From: Deltaproteobacteria bacterium
Lineage (GTDB): Bacteria; Myxococcota_A; UBA9160; UBA4427
DNA: 47,517 nucleotides
Reading direction: 5' to 3'
Assembly (NCBI GenBank): GCA_002691205.1
Contig: NZHD01000116.1
Span: 68,000-115,516, forward strand
Made by a program: the position numbers and the translations under genes. Positions 8,906-17,413 of the stretch are shown one piece after another; the first letter of the stretch is position 1; every line of letters starts with the position of its first letter. The notes under the pieces are model-generated. The model saw nothing but the letters and a program-made list of their open reading frames with translations, had not been told where the DNA came from and did no database searches.

Positions 8906-9535
8906 TCAAGGATCCGTTTCGCAGGAAGGACCAAGCCAGCCCACGAACACATCCGTCATCTTCGAAGACAACGTGGAGCGGGCTTCTTGATCCAGCAACA
9001 AAGGATTATTGAGCCCCTGACTGAGCACAAGAAAGATTCGAGCCAACTCATCGACATTTCCAGATCGAATGAACCCATGGGCTTGGCCATTCGAAATAAA
9101 ATCCACAAAACGCTCGAAAGCCAAAGCCTCGTGGTCTCTGTAGACCCTCCGAAGTTCTTGAGAATCCGGTAACCCCGCAAGCCCTTTTCGCATCACAAGT
9201 GAACGCGATGTAAAGAAAGCAACCGAAGCCTCAACAAACGCTTGCATCATCGCCTCAAGACCCGCTCTTTGAAGCCCATCGACCTGCAGATGAGCCTCAA
9301 CCACCTCCACCAGTTCATCCATCACCTTGGCAAAGGCCGCCGTGAGGGCCACGGTTTTCGTTGGAAGGTGTACGTAAAAAGTCGCCACGGATGTCCCCGC
9401 CCTCCTGGCTACCCGCTCCGCTGTAAAAGAGCCGTGCTCGGAGATCTCTTCGCAGGTCGCTTCCACGAGCCGAGCCCGAGTCCGCTGGGCTTTCCCGAGG
9501 GCAGGTAATCCTGAAGTCGTGTCAGAAGGGATCAA
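8906..9535 (-). CDS. TetR/AcrR-family transcriptional regulator
   Basis: A 209-residue one-domain repressor type. Residues ~15-60 form the TetR helix-turn-helix: RARLVEATCEEISEHG, then FTAERVARRAGTSVATFYVHLPTKTVAL, with the usual recognition helix T-S-x-A-T-F-Y-x-H-F/L. The remaining ~145 helical residues would bind a ligand, often acyl-CoA or a hydrophobic compound. The start is TTG: upstream codons run to an in-frame stop with no other start, so this is the only option that keeps the HTH. The gene is divergent from a luciferase-like oxidoreductase, which is the most likely target together with its own gene. A palindrome sits in the shared gap. Confidence 0.88.
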   Translation of the reverse strand: MIPSDTTSGLPALGKAQRTRARLVEATCEEISEHGSFTAERVARRAGTSVATFYVHLPTKTVALTAAFAKVMDELVEVVEAHLQVDGLQRAGLEAMMQAFVEASVAFFTSRSLVMRKGLAGLPDSQELRRVYRDHEALAFERFVDFISNGQAHGFIRSGNVDELARIFLVLSQGLNNPLLLDQEARSTLSSKMTDVFVGWLGPSCETDP

Positions 9536-9537
9536 AA

Positions 9538-9561
9538 GGGATTCTTTCTTGGGGATTCCCC
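9538..9561. promoter_or_regulatory. candidate TetR operator
   Basis: In the gap between the divergent tetR-type gene and the luciferase-like gene, GGGATTC occurs twice (9538-9544 and 9552-9558). The second copy is part of GGGGATTCCCC (9551-9561), an inverted repeat with five-base arms around one central T. This is where an autoregulating TetR protein would be expected to bind. The match is short and no consensus was compared. Confidence 0.3.
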
Positions 9562-9618
9562 GTTTTTAGAGCCCCGACGGTGGAATCGCACCTGACAACC
9601 ATAGTACGATATCGCCTC

Positions 9619-10551
9619 ATGGAAAATACAAATCCTCTCCAAGTGGGTGTACTCGCCGACTCCAGCATGTTGACCGGCCCTCATGAGCGCCGGAAAGCCA
9701 TGCTCAAAAGAGTCGCAGATGCTGACCTCGACTACGTTTTTGTAGCCGATCATATTAGTTTTTACACCGGATTTGGAATGGACGGGTTAATCCAAGCCGC
9801 CACAGCGGCTGCACTTGAGCCCACTCTGGGAATTCACTTGGGGGTTTACCTTCTCGCACTCAGACACCCTGTGCCGGTCGCTCGACAGATCGCCAGCCTT
9901 TGCGAATCCGCCCCTGGACGGCTTGTTCTTGGAGTTGGAATCGGCGGCGAGGACCGTCATGAAATTGAAATCTGTGGAGTCGATCCTTCGACTCGTGGAC
10001 GAAGAACCAACGAATGCTTAGAAATCGTCCGCGGATTACTCTCGGGCGAACCCATAGACTTTTCAGGTGAATTCTTCGAACTCCATCAGGCCCTCATTCG
10101 GCCAGCCCCCGACCCGGCTGTCCCATTTCTCATCGGCGGACGCTCCGATGCTGCGATTCGACGCACTGGACGATTCGGAGATGGCTGGCTTGGCGTATGG
10201 TGCTCACCTCGCCGCTATGCGGAAGTGATTTCTCAAATCAAAGAACATGCACAAGAGGCCAATCGGAAAGCCGTTCGCTGGCAACATGGTCTCCAGATCT
10301 GGGTCGGAATTGATTCAGACCGAAATTCGGCCCGGGCACGGCTAGCCGCACAAATGGAATCGATGTACAAAATTCCCTTTGAACGCTTTGAAAAATACAG
10401 CCCATACGGCAGTGCCGAAGAAGTGGCCGACTTCCTCCGTCCCTATGTGGCTGCGGGGGCTCAGCACCTCAATCTCATGGCGGTCACAAGCAGCAGCGAA
10501 GAAGCGGTTGAGAGATGCGCCGAGATCAAGGCCCGACTTCTAGATTCTTAA
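9619..10551 (+). CDS. LLM-class (luciferase-like) flavin/F420-dependent oxidoreductase
   Basis: A TIM-barrel oxidoreductase of the bacterial luciferase-like superfamily, 310 residues from the ATG at 9619. Family marks include the opening strand LQVGVLADSS, YVFVADHISFYTGFG, IHLGVYLLALRHPVPVARQIASL, GRLVLGVGIGGEDRHE and PFLIGGRSDAAIRR. The cofactor may be FMN or F420; sequence alone does not settle it. A longer version starting at GTG 9580 would add 13 residues of unconserved sequence; neither start has a strong ribosome site. The gene is divergent from a TetR regulator that probably controls it. Its substrate is unknown; relatives oxidise alkanes, sulfonates, terpenoids or reduced cofactors. 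Confidence 0.85.
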   Translation: MENTNPLQVGVLADSSMLTGPHERRKAMLKRVADADLDYVFVADHISFYTGFGMDGLIQAATAAALEPTLGIHLGVYLLALRHPVPVARQIASLCESAPGRLVLGVGIGGEDRHEIEICGVDPSTRGRRTNECLEIVRGLLSGEPIDFSGEFFELHQALIRPAPDPAVPFLIGGRSDAAIRRTGRFGDGWLGVWCSPRRYAEVISQIKEHAQEANRKAVRWQHGLQIWVGIDSDRNSARARLAAQMESMYKIPFERFEKYSPYGSAEEVADFLRPYVAAGAQHLNLMAVTSSSEEAVERCAEIKARLLDS

Positions 10552-10575
10552 TTGGAAGAAAGGGCTACAAATCGG

Positions 10576-10611
10576 CCCCCTCCGCCCTCCCCCTGCCCCT
10601 TCTCCCCTCCC
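10576..10611 (-). other. G-quadruplex-forming motif on the minus strand
   Basis: The plus strand has six C-runs of 3-5 bases in 36 bp (10576-10580, 10585-10587, 10589-10593, 10596-10599, 10604-10607, 10609-10611), separated by 1-4 bases. The minus strand therefore fits the G3+N1-7 quadruplex pattern with runs to spare. It lies 25 bp after the luciferase-like stop and about 110 bp before the metallophosphoesterase start, a noncoding gap of 167 bp. Confidence 0.55.
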
Positions 10612-10718
10612 TCGGGCTGTGCCTTTTTCCATAATTGGGGACACGGGCCTAACGGATCCCTAAAAAGCCTCTTTCCAAAGTCCCACAGAGCCCTCGTTTG
10701 CAGTAGTCTTCCGCCACT

Positions 10719-12005
10719 TTGACCGAGACGCTCGCATGGATCTTTCCCGCCCTCACCCTGATTTCTTTAATCGGGGTTCCCGCGTATGCCGGAATTCGTC
10801 GTGGTCGCTTCTATGCTCTCTTCAGCGCCATCATCTTGGGCTTCTCTTCAGCGGGCGCTTTGGCCGTTTACTGGCGGCTGGGCCTTTGGATACCAGGCCC
10901 TCTACTTCCCTGGGTTCAAGTTCTCTTCGTCTACGCCATGTGCGCGACCTCGGTCCACTACCTCATGCTTTCGCATGCACGCATGCGACCCCCTCTTTAT
11001 CGCTGGGCCATCTCTACCCCCGGCCAAGTTTTCTTGGCCGCTAATTTCATCGCCACTTTTTGGTTGATCGTTCTGCTCGTTGTCAGGGTCCCGCTCTATC
11101 TCTTAGAGGCTCATCAAGCCCTTGCATGGTTGGCCCCCCTTGATGCGCTCCCCTACGTCATGGGAATTATGGCCGCACTCACCTCAGCGAGACCGAAGAA
11201 AGAAACCGTTCAGCTCCGAATCGGCGAAGCCAAACCCACCGAATTCAAGCGACTCCCGGTGCGCAGAAGCACCGAGAGAGTCTCGCCCCTTCAGAACAAC
11301 TCTCCTCTTCGAATTGTTCAGATCACGGATCCCCACCTGGGACCGTGGCAGCCTGTACAGCGTCTCCGGGAACTGGTGGCAAGTCTGGCGAAACAAGATC
11401 CAGATCTGGTTCTACTGACAGGCGACTTCCTAACCATGGAAAGCAACGCGACTCCGGGCGCGCTGGCCGAAGCCCTAAGCCCCCTCGCCGAACTGCCAGG
11501 TCGATGTTTTGCCATCTTTGGAAATCACGATCATGAGGCCCCCGAAGAGGTACGAAGTGGCCTCGCCGCCAACGGAATCTGCCTCCTCGTCGACGAGGCG
11601 GAGTCCGTTGTCACCCGAACCGGACCTATACAAATTATCGGTGCGGACTATGTAGGCAAAAATCGTAAAGAGCATTTACAAACTCTTCTCGAGGCCCATC
11701 CGCGTACTAACGACCAGCCTAGACTGCTCATGCTTCACGACCCCAGCGCTTTCCACGATCTTCCAAAAGACAATGTGGACCTCGTCCTCTCCGGCCACAC
11801 TCATGGAGGACAGGTTGGGTTGGTGAGCTTGGGCTTCGACTGGACTGTCTTAAGTCGATCTAGATGGCCCGATCATGGACACTTCGCCCTTGGGCGCAGT
11901 CACCTCTACGTGCACCGAGGAACAGGTTTTTACGGTTTCCCTCTTCGAATTGGTGTCCCCGGCGAGGCCTCAATCCTTGAAGTCCATTGGACCCCACAAG
12001 CGTAA
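10719..12005 (+). CDS. membrane-anchored metallophosphoesterase
   Basis: A 428-residue protein with about five N-terminal transmembrane segments (residues 1-160) followed by a cytosolic or periplasmic calcineurin-like phosphoesterase domain. The metal-binding motifs occur in order: ITDPHLG (D-x-H), LLTGDFL (G-D), FGNHDHE (G-N-H-D), MLHDPS and SGHTHGGQVG. This arrangement matches YaeI/YkuE-like phosphodiesterases, some of which act on UDP-diacylglucosamine or other lipid-linked phosphates, so a lipid substrate at the membrane is plausible. The start is TTG at 10719; no upstream ATG gives a better first membrane helix. Its 3' end faces the carboxylase gene across 258 bp. Confidence 0.87.
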   Translation: MTETLAWIFPALTLISLIGVPAYAGIRRGRFYALFSAIILGFSSAGALAVYWRLGLWIPGPLLPWVQVLFVYAMCATSVHYLMLSHARMRPPLYRWAISTPGQVFLAANFIATFWLIVLLVVRVPLYLLEAHQALAWLAPLDALPYVMGIMAALTSARPKKETVQLRIGEAKPTEFKRLPVRRSTERVSPLQNNSPLRIVQITDPHLGPWQPVQRLRELVASLAKQDPDLVLLTGDFLTMESNATPGALAEALSPLAELPGRCFAIFGNHDHEAPEEVRSGLAANGICLLVDEAESVVTRTGPIQIIGADYVGKNRKEHLQTLLEAHPRTNDQPRLLMLHDPSAFHDLPKDNVDLVLSGHTHGGQVGLVSLGFDWTVLSRSRWPDHGHFALGRSHLYVHRGTGFYGFPLRIGVPGEASILEVHWTPQA

Positions 12006-12263
12006 TTCTAAAAACCCTTCGCAGCTGGCGTAAACCCCAAGAAGGCCCTGCCTGACCCCTTCATCACGCTCTTTCCAATATGGCTCGCGGCTCTCCTCGA
12101 CATGGGCGTCCTAGCGGCTGTGATCGCCACCGCCAACAGGCTCGAGGTCCCTTCGAGCAGATCGTCGTGAACGCCCCCGATCGGCGAACACTAGCGAGGC
12201 GGCTTCAACGCAAAGAGATTCCTCAGCCCGGTCTAGCTGAAGCAGGCCAAGGAATACTTCGAT

Positions 12264-15200
12264 CTACCACGTGTCGACGAAGGGTCTTTTTTTGCCCTCC
12301 CGCAAGGGCTTTTCAGGAGCTGAGCGCAAAGCCCGCATGATCCACGAGCGAGAATCTTTGGGATCAATGACACCATCGATTTCAAAATGCGAAGCGGTAT
12401 TGACGGCTTTGCCCTGTTCATACATGCGGGCCACCATCTTCTCATAGAGCGCCAAGCGTTCTTCAGGGTCCTCAATCGCTTCTAGATCCTTGCGATAGCC
12501 CAGCTTCACAGCACCCTCCAAACCCATACCGCCAAATTCCCCAGTGGGCCAAGCCACTGTAAAGAAAGGCGCCCAAAAACTTCCACCGGCCATGGCCTGT
12601 GCACCGAGCCCATATCCCTTTCTCAAGACAATCGTAAAGAAAGGCACACTCAGGCTAGCCCCCGTCACAAACATTCGCGCGGCATGCCGGACCAAAGCCG
12701 TCTTCTCGGACTCGGGCCCCACCATGATACCGGGGGTATCGCATAGAAAAAGCAAAGGAAGATCAAAAGCATCACAAAGTTGCATAAACCGAGATGCTTT
12801 GTCGGCCCCCTCGCGATCAATCGCACCTGAAAGGTGCACGGGATTATTAGCCACAATACCGATCGGTCGACCTTCGAACCGGGCCAACGCTGTAACCATC
12901 CCTAGCCCAAACCCACTGCGAAGTTCCAGGACCGAGTCCGTATCGGCCATTTTGTTAATCACTTGTCGTACATCATAAATTCGAAGTCGGTTTTCAGGAA
13001 TTGCATTTCGAAGATGGCGTTGATCCTCACATGTCCACTTATCCACCGAGCCCTGGAAATACGAGATGTATTTTTTAGCCACACTGATGGCCTCAGCCTC
13101 ATCCTCAACGGCAATGTCCACCACCCCATTAGCGACCTGAACTTCCATAGGCCCCACCTCGTCGGGACGAAATACGCCCAGCCCGCCTCCCTCGATCATG
13201 GCAGGGCCTCCCATCCCGATGTTGGAATTTGCCGTCGCAATCACGACATCACAGCAACCCAAAAGAGCAGCATTCCCTGCAAAGCAACGCCCCGAATTAA
13301 TCCCCACCAAGGGCACGAGACCTGAAAGCCTGCCAAAAAGTGCGAAGGCTCTGCAGTTCAAACCCACCGAGCCGACCCCATCCGTATCACCAGGCCGACC
13401 CCCTCCCCCTTCGCTCAGCAGCACAAGAGGAAGCTTGTACTTTTCTGCTAAATCAAAAAGGCGATCTTTCTTCAAGTGGTTAAAGAGACCTTGAGTGCCC
13501 GCGAGAACCGTATAGTCATAAGACATGATCACACAACGAGACTTATCGTCAGGGTGAAGGTGTCCATTAATGCTGCCCATCCCCGCCACCATTCCATCTC
13601 GGGGGGTATTCGCTCTCAGGTCATCGAGTCCTCGACGACGGCGTTGGCCCGCCACGACGAGGGGGGCGTACTCCACGAAACTTCCCTCATCACAGAGATC
13701 TTCCACGTTGACACAAGCGGTCCGCTGCCCCCACCGAGCCCGTTTGGCGACGGCCTCCGAGCGATTTTCGTCTAATCCAAAGCTATGTCTCGCCTGAACT
13801 TCAGCTAAGTCAGGACGAATAAAGTCTAAATCCAAAACCTCTTCATGCTGAGTCTGCTTTCCCGCCACCTCTCGTCGAACCATGACAAGAAGAGGATCTC
13901 CCTCTGATAAAGTCGCCCCAACCCCGACGGCGAATCGTTCCACCTCACCCGCAAACGGAGCCTCAATGACATGCTCCATCTTCATGGCCTCAATCACGAG
14001 CAGAGGTTCTCCCTCGTGTAAAGAAAGACCCGGTTCAGTCTGAATCGAAGCCACTGTCCCCTGCACGGGCGAAACCAATATTTCGCCCCCCTCAGAACCC
14101 GCGGCCTTGAATGGCTTTTGTTCCAACTCCTCCCCAAGAGACCGGTCCTGTCGGCCGTGGGTCAAGACGGCCAAGGGGTCGCTTGAGTCCACCTGGGCCC
14201 CTACCCCACTCGACGTTTTTACAGGATCCAGCTTTTTCCGAGAGGCTTCTAGCTCTACCGTTCGACTCACCAAGTCCACGGCATTCTCTTCGATAAACAC
14301 CGTTGAAATTCGATTTTCCAAAACATCTGGATGGGAAACCAGGGCTTCAAGAAAAACCGCATTGGTTCCCGCCCCCTCGACCTGCAATTCGCGCAAGGCC
14401 CGGGACACTCGCGAAAGAGCATCGACATAACTGCCTGTTTCCGTATGGGCGATCACCTTTGCAAGCAGGCTGTCAAACACTAAAGGAGGCTCAAATCCAG
14501 CATACGCATGATGATCAACGCGAATTCCCGGACCCGTGGGCGGATCAAAAACGTGGATCGTACCCAAAGCCGGCCTGGGTAGACCTTCCTTCGTCATCGT
14601 CTCCATATTCACACGCACCTGAACCGCATGCCCTCGAGGCGCAGGGATCGAGTCCGCGGTGAGACCCAGATCATCAAGCGTACGCCCTCCCGCCACCTCA
14701 AGCTGGGCCTGCACCAAATCGACGCCCGTGACCGCTTCGGTCACCGTATGCTCAACCTGAATTCTCGGGTTGGCCTCGATGAAGGCCCAACGCGGAGACT
14801 CCAGGTCTCCCGCTTCCACCAAAAATTCAAAAGTGCCTAAGCTCCGGTATCGCGTTGCGCGAGCCATCTTTAAAGCCGCCGCGAGTAAAGACTCACGCAA
14901 CCCCACCGGCAAGTTCGGACTCGGTGCGACCTCGACGAGTTTCTGATGTCGACGTTGAAGCGTGCATTCGCGTTCCCAGAGGTGGACAACCGATTCCCCA
15001 TCGCCCAACACTTGGACTTCAATATGACGTGCACGGGGCAAGAATTCTTCGACATAGACATCCCCTGAGCCAAAAGCTTTCATCGCCTCTGATGAACACC
15101 GCTCCATTGCCTCAGCCAACTCCGACACATCGCGTACCACGCGCAAGCCCCTGCCTCCGCCTCCCGAAACCGCTTTCACCATAAGGGCGCCACCCTCACA

Positions 15201-15650
15201 TTTTTCGGTGTAAAACGAGTGCGCCTCTTCGAACGAGGTCGCCGCAGAAGTTCCCAACAAAACGGGGACACCGCACTCTGCAGCTAAAGCCCGAGCCTGC
15301 GCCTTGTCGCCCAACTGCTCTAGAACCTCTGCATCCGGTCCCACAAATATCAAGCCAGCGCTTGAACAAGCGCGAGCTAAATCTGCACTTTCACTTAAAA
15401 AGCCGTAGCCAGGATGAATTGAATCACACCCCCCGCTCCGAGCAGACTCGATGATCGACTCGATATTGAGATAAGCGGCCGCCCCCCTCCCGGGCAACGC
15501 ATACGACTGATCCGCCCTTCGTACATGCAAGGCACGAGCATCTTCTTCGCTGAAGACAGAGGTGGTCGATAAACCCAGATCCGCCGCACCGCGCAGCACC
15601 CGAACGGCAATCTCTCCCCGGTTCGCAACAAGAAGATTCTTGATAGTCAT
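12264..15650 (-). CDS. single-chain biotin-dependent acyl-CoA carboxylase (BC-BCCP-CT fusion)
   Basis: A protein of about 1128 residues that joins all carboxylase functions. Residues 1-450 are biotin carboxylase (LLVANRGEIAVRV, KAVSGGGGRGLRVV, FIEANPRIQVEHTVTE). Residues ~525-600 are the biotinyl carrier, with biotin attached to Lys at about 557 in EAMKMEH. Residues ~620-1120 are a fused carboxyltransferase (SYDYTVLAGTQG, LSEGGGGRPGDTD, LCDTPGIMVGPE, LRKGYGLGAQAMAGGSFWAPFFTVAWP). It would carboxylate acetyl-CoA, propionyl-CoA or a longer or branched acyl-CoA in the cytosol using ATP and bicarbonate. Most bacteria split these domains over two to four genes. I chose ATG 15650 because GAGGAAAG precedes it; an ATG at 15668 would add six residues. 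Last gene of a leftward block with SDR, sulfotransferase and an orphan protein, after a 208-bp gap. Confidence 0.92.
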   Translation of the reverse strand: MTIKNLLVANRGEIAVRVLRGAADLGLSTTSVFSEEDARALHVRRADQSYALPGRGAAAYLNIESIIESARSGGCDSIHPGYGFLSESADLARACSSAGLIFVGPDAEVLEQLGDKAQARALAAECGVPVLLGTSAATSFEEAHSFYTEKCEGGALMVKAVSGGGGRGLRVVRDVSELAEAMERCSSEAMKAFGSGDVYVEEFLPRARHIEVQVLGDGESVVHLWERECTLQRRHQKLVEVAPSPNLPVGLRESLLAAALKMARATRYRSLGTFEFLVEAGDLESPRWAFIEANPRIQVEHTVTEAVTGVDLVQAQLEVAGGRTLDDLGLTADSIPAPRGHAVQVRVNMETMTKEGLPRPALGTIHVFDPPTGPGIRVDHHAYAGFEPPLVFDSLLAKVIAHTETGSYVDALSRVSRALRELQVEGAGTNAVFLEALVSHPDVLENRISTVFIEENAVDLVSRTVELEASRKKLDPVKTSSGVGAQVDSSDPLAVLTHGRQDRSLGEELEQKPFKAAGSEGGEILVSPVQGTVASIQTEPGLSLHEGEPLLVIEAMKMEHVIEAPFAGEVERFAVGVGATLSEGDPLLVMVRREVAGKQTQHEEVLDLDFIRPDLAEVQARHSFGLDENRSEAVAKRARWGQRTACVNVEDLCDEGSFVEYAPLVVAGQRRRRGLDDLRANTPRDGMVAGMGSINGHLHPDDKSRCVIMSYDYTVLAGTQGLFNHLKKDRLFDLAEKYKLPLVLLSEGGGGRPGDTDGVGSVGLNCRAFALFGRLSGLVPLVGINSGRCFAGNAALLGCCDVVIATANSNIGMGGPAMIEGGGLGVFRPDEVGPMEVQVANGVVDIAVEDEAEAISVAKKYISYFQGSVDKWTCEDQRHLRNAIPENRLRIYDVRQVINKMADTDSVLELRSGFGLGMVTALARFEGRPIGIVANNPVHLSGAIDREGADKASRFMQLCDAFDLPLLFLCDTPGIMVGPESEKTALVRHAARMFVTGASLSVPFFTIVLRKGYGLGAQAMAGGSFWAPFFTVAWPTGEFGGMGLEGAVKLGYRKDLEAIEDPEERLALYEKMVARMYEQGKAVNTASHFEIDGVIDPKDSRSWIMRALRSAPEKPLREGKKRPFVDTW

Positions 15651-15858
15651 CTTTCCTCGCCCCTTCATTTAGTTCCGCCTGAAAAGCGTAGCAAGGCCAT
15701 TTACAGCCAGCCTCTCCAACGGACTCATCAATCCCAATTCATATTGGGACAATGGCCCAATGCCTTAGAATTTAAGCTGCTGCGACACAGAAAAAACGTG
15801 GGCTGTGGATTCAGTCACTTCAAGAATGAGAAGTAACTCTCTTATCTAGAGACCCAAG

Positions 15859-17367
15859 CTAGTCATCAAAAGCGGCTCTCCATCCCTTTTCTTCGAATTC
15901 CTTCCGACTGCAGTGGCGGGATTGCGGAACGTAGGGCGCAATCTCGGGATCACTCCTACCGCCCTCCACCGCCTCCTTCAACTGAACGAGAAGCGGGTTT
16001 CGGCGAAGAAGCATCCGATAGGTCAGCTGACCATCCAGATAATCTCCCCAGTTAAGCCAAGTCACACCTTGCTCGGCCGTGGCATTACTCGGACGATCGG
16101 CCTCCGTAGACACCACCAGTGTGTAATAACCGTCCTCGTCGACGCAGATCTCATGATCCACCACTGCTGACTCACAGACACCCGCCCAGAAATTGTACGT
16201 CGTCACTGTAAAGCCACGAATTTGCTTATCTCCACCCCAAACAGGTTCACTCGGAGTATGAGGACATGTAAGCATTCGCGCTCGCGTAACATGAACCCGA
16301 CCCAAACGGCGGGTGTATGGAGTGACGAGATATAAAATATCGGCACTTGCCAGAATGTCGTAAGGCAATCCCCAATTGCTTTTGGTGCTGTATTTCTCGG
16401 GCCAACATAGACCGCGATGATCGGGGATGGGAAGCGGTGCAAACCGAGTCGTCTCCACGGGGGGCTCCGCACCTGGAGGATGCGGGTCCACTTCGTCAAA
16501 ATGAGAAACAAGCTGACCCTTTACATCGTAGACCGAAATCGCTGGCAAAAGAACACCCGTATTGTTCGGTGGCAGCGCGCCTAATTCCGAACCCGTCGTC
16601 CGATAAATATTAAAGACCGCCTGATTCCGGCCCCCATTTCTTCTTTCTCCCACATAACTCGTATTCGGTGCCGGATCGACGGGGGCCTTCTTAAAAACAA
16701 AGCGGGCCGTAAATCGTCGGCCTTTTCCCTCTGGCACTCTTTCGCGGAAAGGATTCACACTTCCCTCGTCGGGATCGAGATCCATATCGACTAATGTAGA
16801 AAGAGTGTTCGTGTCAAAATCTGAAGGATGAAATGCGAAATAGCGGGAGTAAGGAAACTCACCGTTAAATTCAACGCTGCCTCCCTCCGGCACAGTGATG
16901 AACCCAGGCGGAGCCCCTTCGCCATGCCAAAAGCGATTACTAAAATAGTTTGAGGCCGACGTGTCCAGCAAATAAGGAAACCGATTATTCGTGAGCGGAC
17001 TCCCCACTCCCGGCCAACCCGGACAGCGAGACTCTCCAACTAAATGCCCCACCTCCCAATGCGGGTCCCCCATCCTGATTCCGCAGTGCTCCGCAATATA
17101 ATCTGAGATACGCCCTTCCACCCCAGCCAACTCCGGATCTGTGAGCCGCGGAAACACCCCCAGTACCTGCGCCCCTTGTGCATCACGTCCCTCAGCCATC
17201 AAGTCATGCAAAAACTGAAGGTCCTCGCGAATCACGTCAGGCGCCACTTCAAGAAGCTGTCGTACTACATCTGTGTGGCCGATAAACTCGTTGTGCCCCC
17301 ACTCGATCTCAAGATCTCCCGCGATCATTTGATTCAGCTTTTCTCGAAACCTTTGATGCTGATCCAT
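15859..17367 (-). CDS. orphan 502-residue protein, faint DUF1214-like C-terminus
   Basis: I do not recognise a family with confidence. No signal peptide or membrane helix is visible. Residues ~60-170 contain Cys and Gly/Pro-rich stretches (HCGIRMGDPHWEVG, RCPGWPGVGSP). The middle is beta-strand-like (GRRFTARFVFKK, AVFNIYRTTGSELG, LPAISVYDVKGQLV). The C-terminal third has a YYTLVVSTEADRP...WLNWGDYLDGQLTYRMLLRRNP pattern, faintly like the end of DUF1214 proteins, whose last strands carry a conserved W-L and an R-x-Y/L-x-P. The ATG is preceded by the strong site GAGGAG. It starts only 46 bp after the sulfotransferase stop, so it is very likely cotranscribed with it and the SDR. A role in the same pathway is inferred from position only. 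Confidence 0.7.
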   Translation of the reverse strand: MDQHQRFREKLNQMIAGDLEIEWGHNEFIGHTDVVRQLLEVAPDVIREDLQFLHDLMAEGRDAQGAQVLGVFPRLTDPELAGVEGRISDYIAEHCGIRMGDPHWEVGHLVGESRCPGWPGVGSPLTNNRFPYLLDTSASNYFSNRFWHGEGAPPGFITVPEGGSVEFNGEFPYSRYFAFHPSDFDTNTLSTLVDMDLDPDEGSVNPFRERVPEGKGRRFTARFVFKKAPVDPAPNTSYVGERRNGGRNQAVFNIYRTTGSELGALPPNNTGVLLPAISVYDVKGQLVSHFDEVDPHPPGAEPPVETTRFAPLPIPDHRGLCWPEKYSTKSNWGLPYDILASADILYLVTPYTRRLGRVHVTRARMLTCPHTPSEPVWGGDKQIRGFTVTTYNFWAGVCESAVVDHEICVDEDGYYTLVVSTEADRPSNATAEQGVTWLNWGDYLDGQLTYRMLLRRNPLLVQLKEAVEGGRSDPEIAPYVPQSRHCSRKEFEEKGWRAAFDD

Positions 17368-17413
17368 CTTCTCTCCTCTTTCCGAATTCCTTTTAGCGAG
17401 ATTTCAAATAAGA

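Noticed and set aside
12012..12170. Hydrophobic reading frame after the metallophosphoesterase stop (FITLFPIWLAALLDMG...)
   Set aside because: It follows two in-frame stops, has no start codon until ATG 12102, which leaves only 22 codons, and no ribosome site. It may be a relic or chance.
12285..12320. Stem plus T-run resembling a terminator (TTTTTTT near 12290)
   Set aside because: It is inside the carboxylase coding end (Lys-rich C-terminus), so the run reflects codons.
12080..12340. 86-codon rightward frame between metallophosphoesterase and carboxylase
   Set aside because: Arg-rich, overlaps the carboxylase 3' end on the other strand, no family resemblance.
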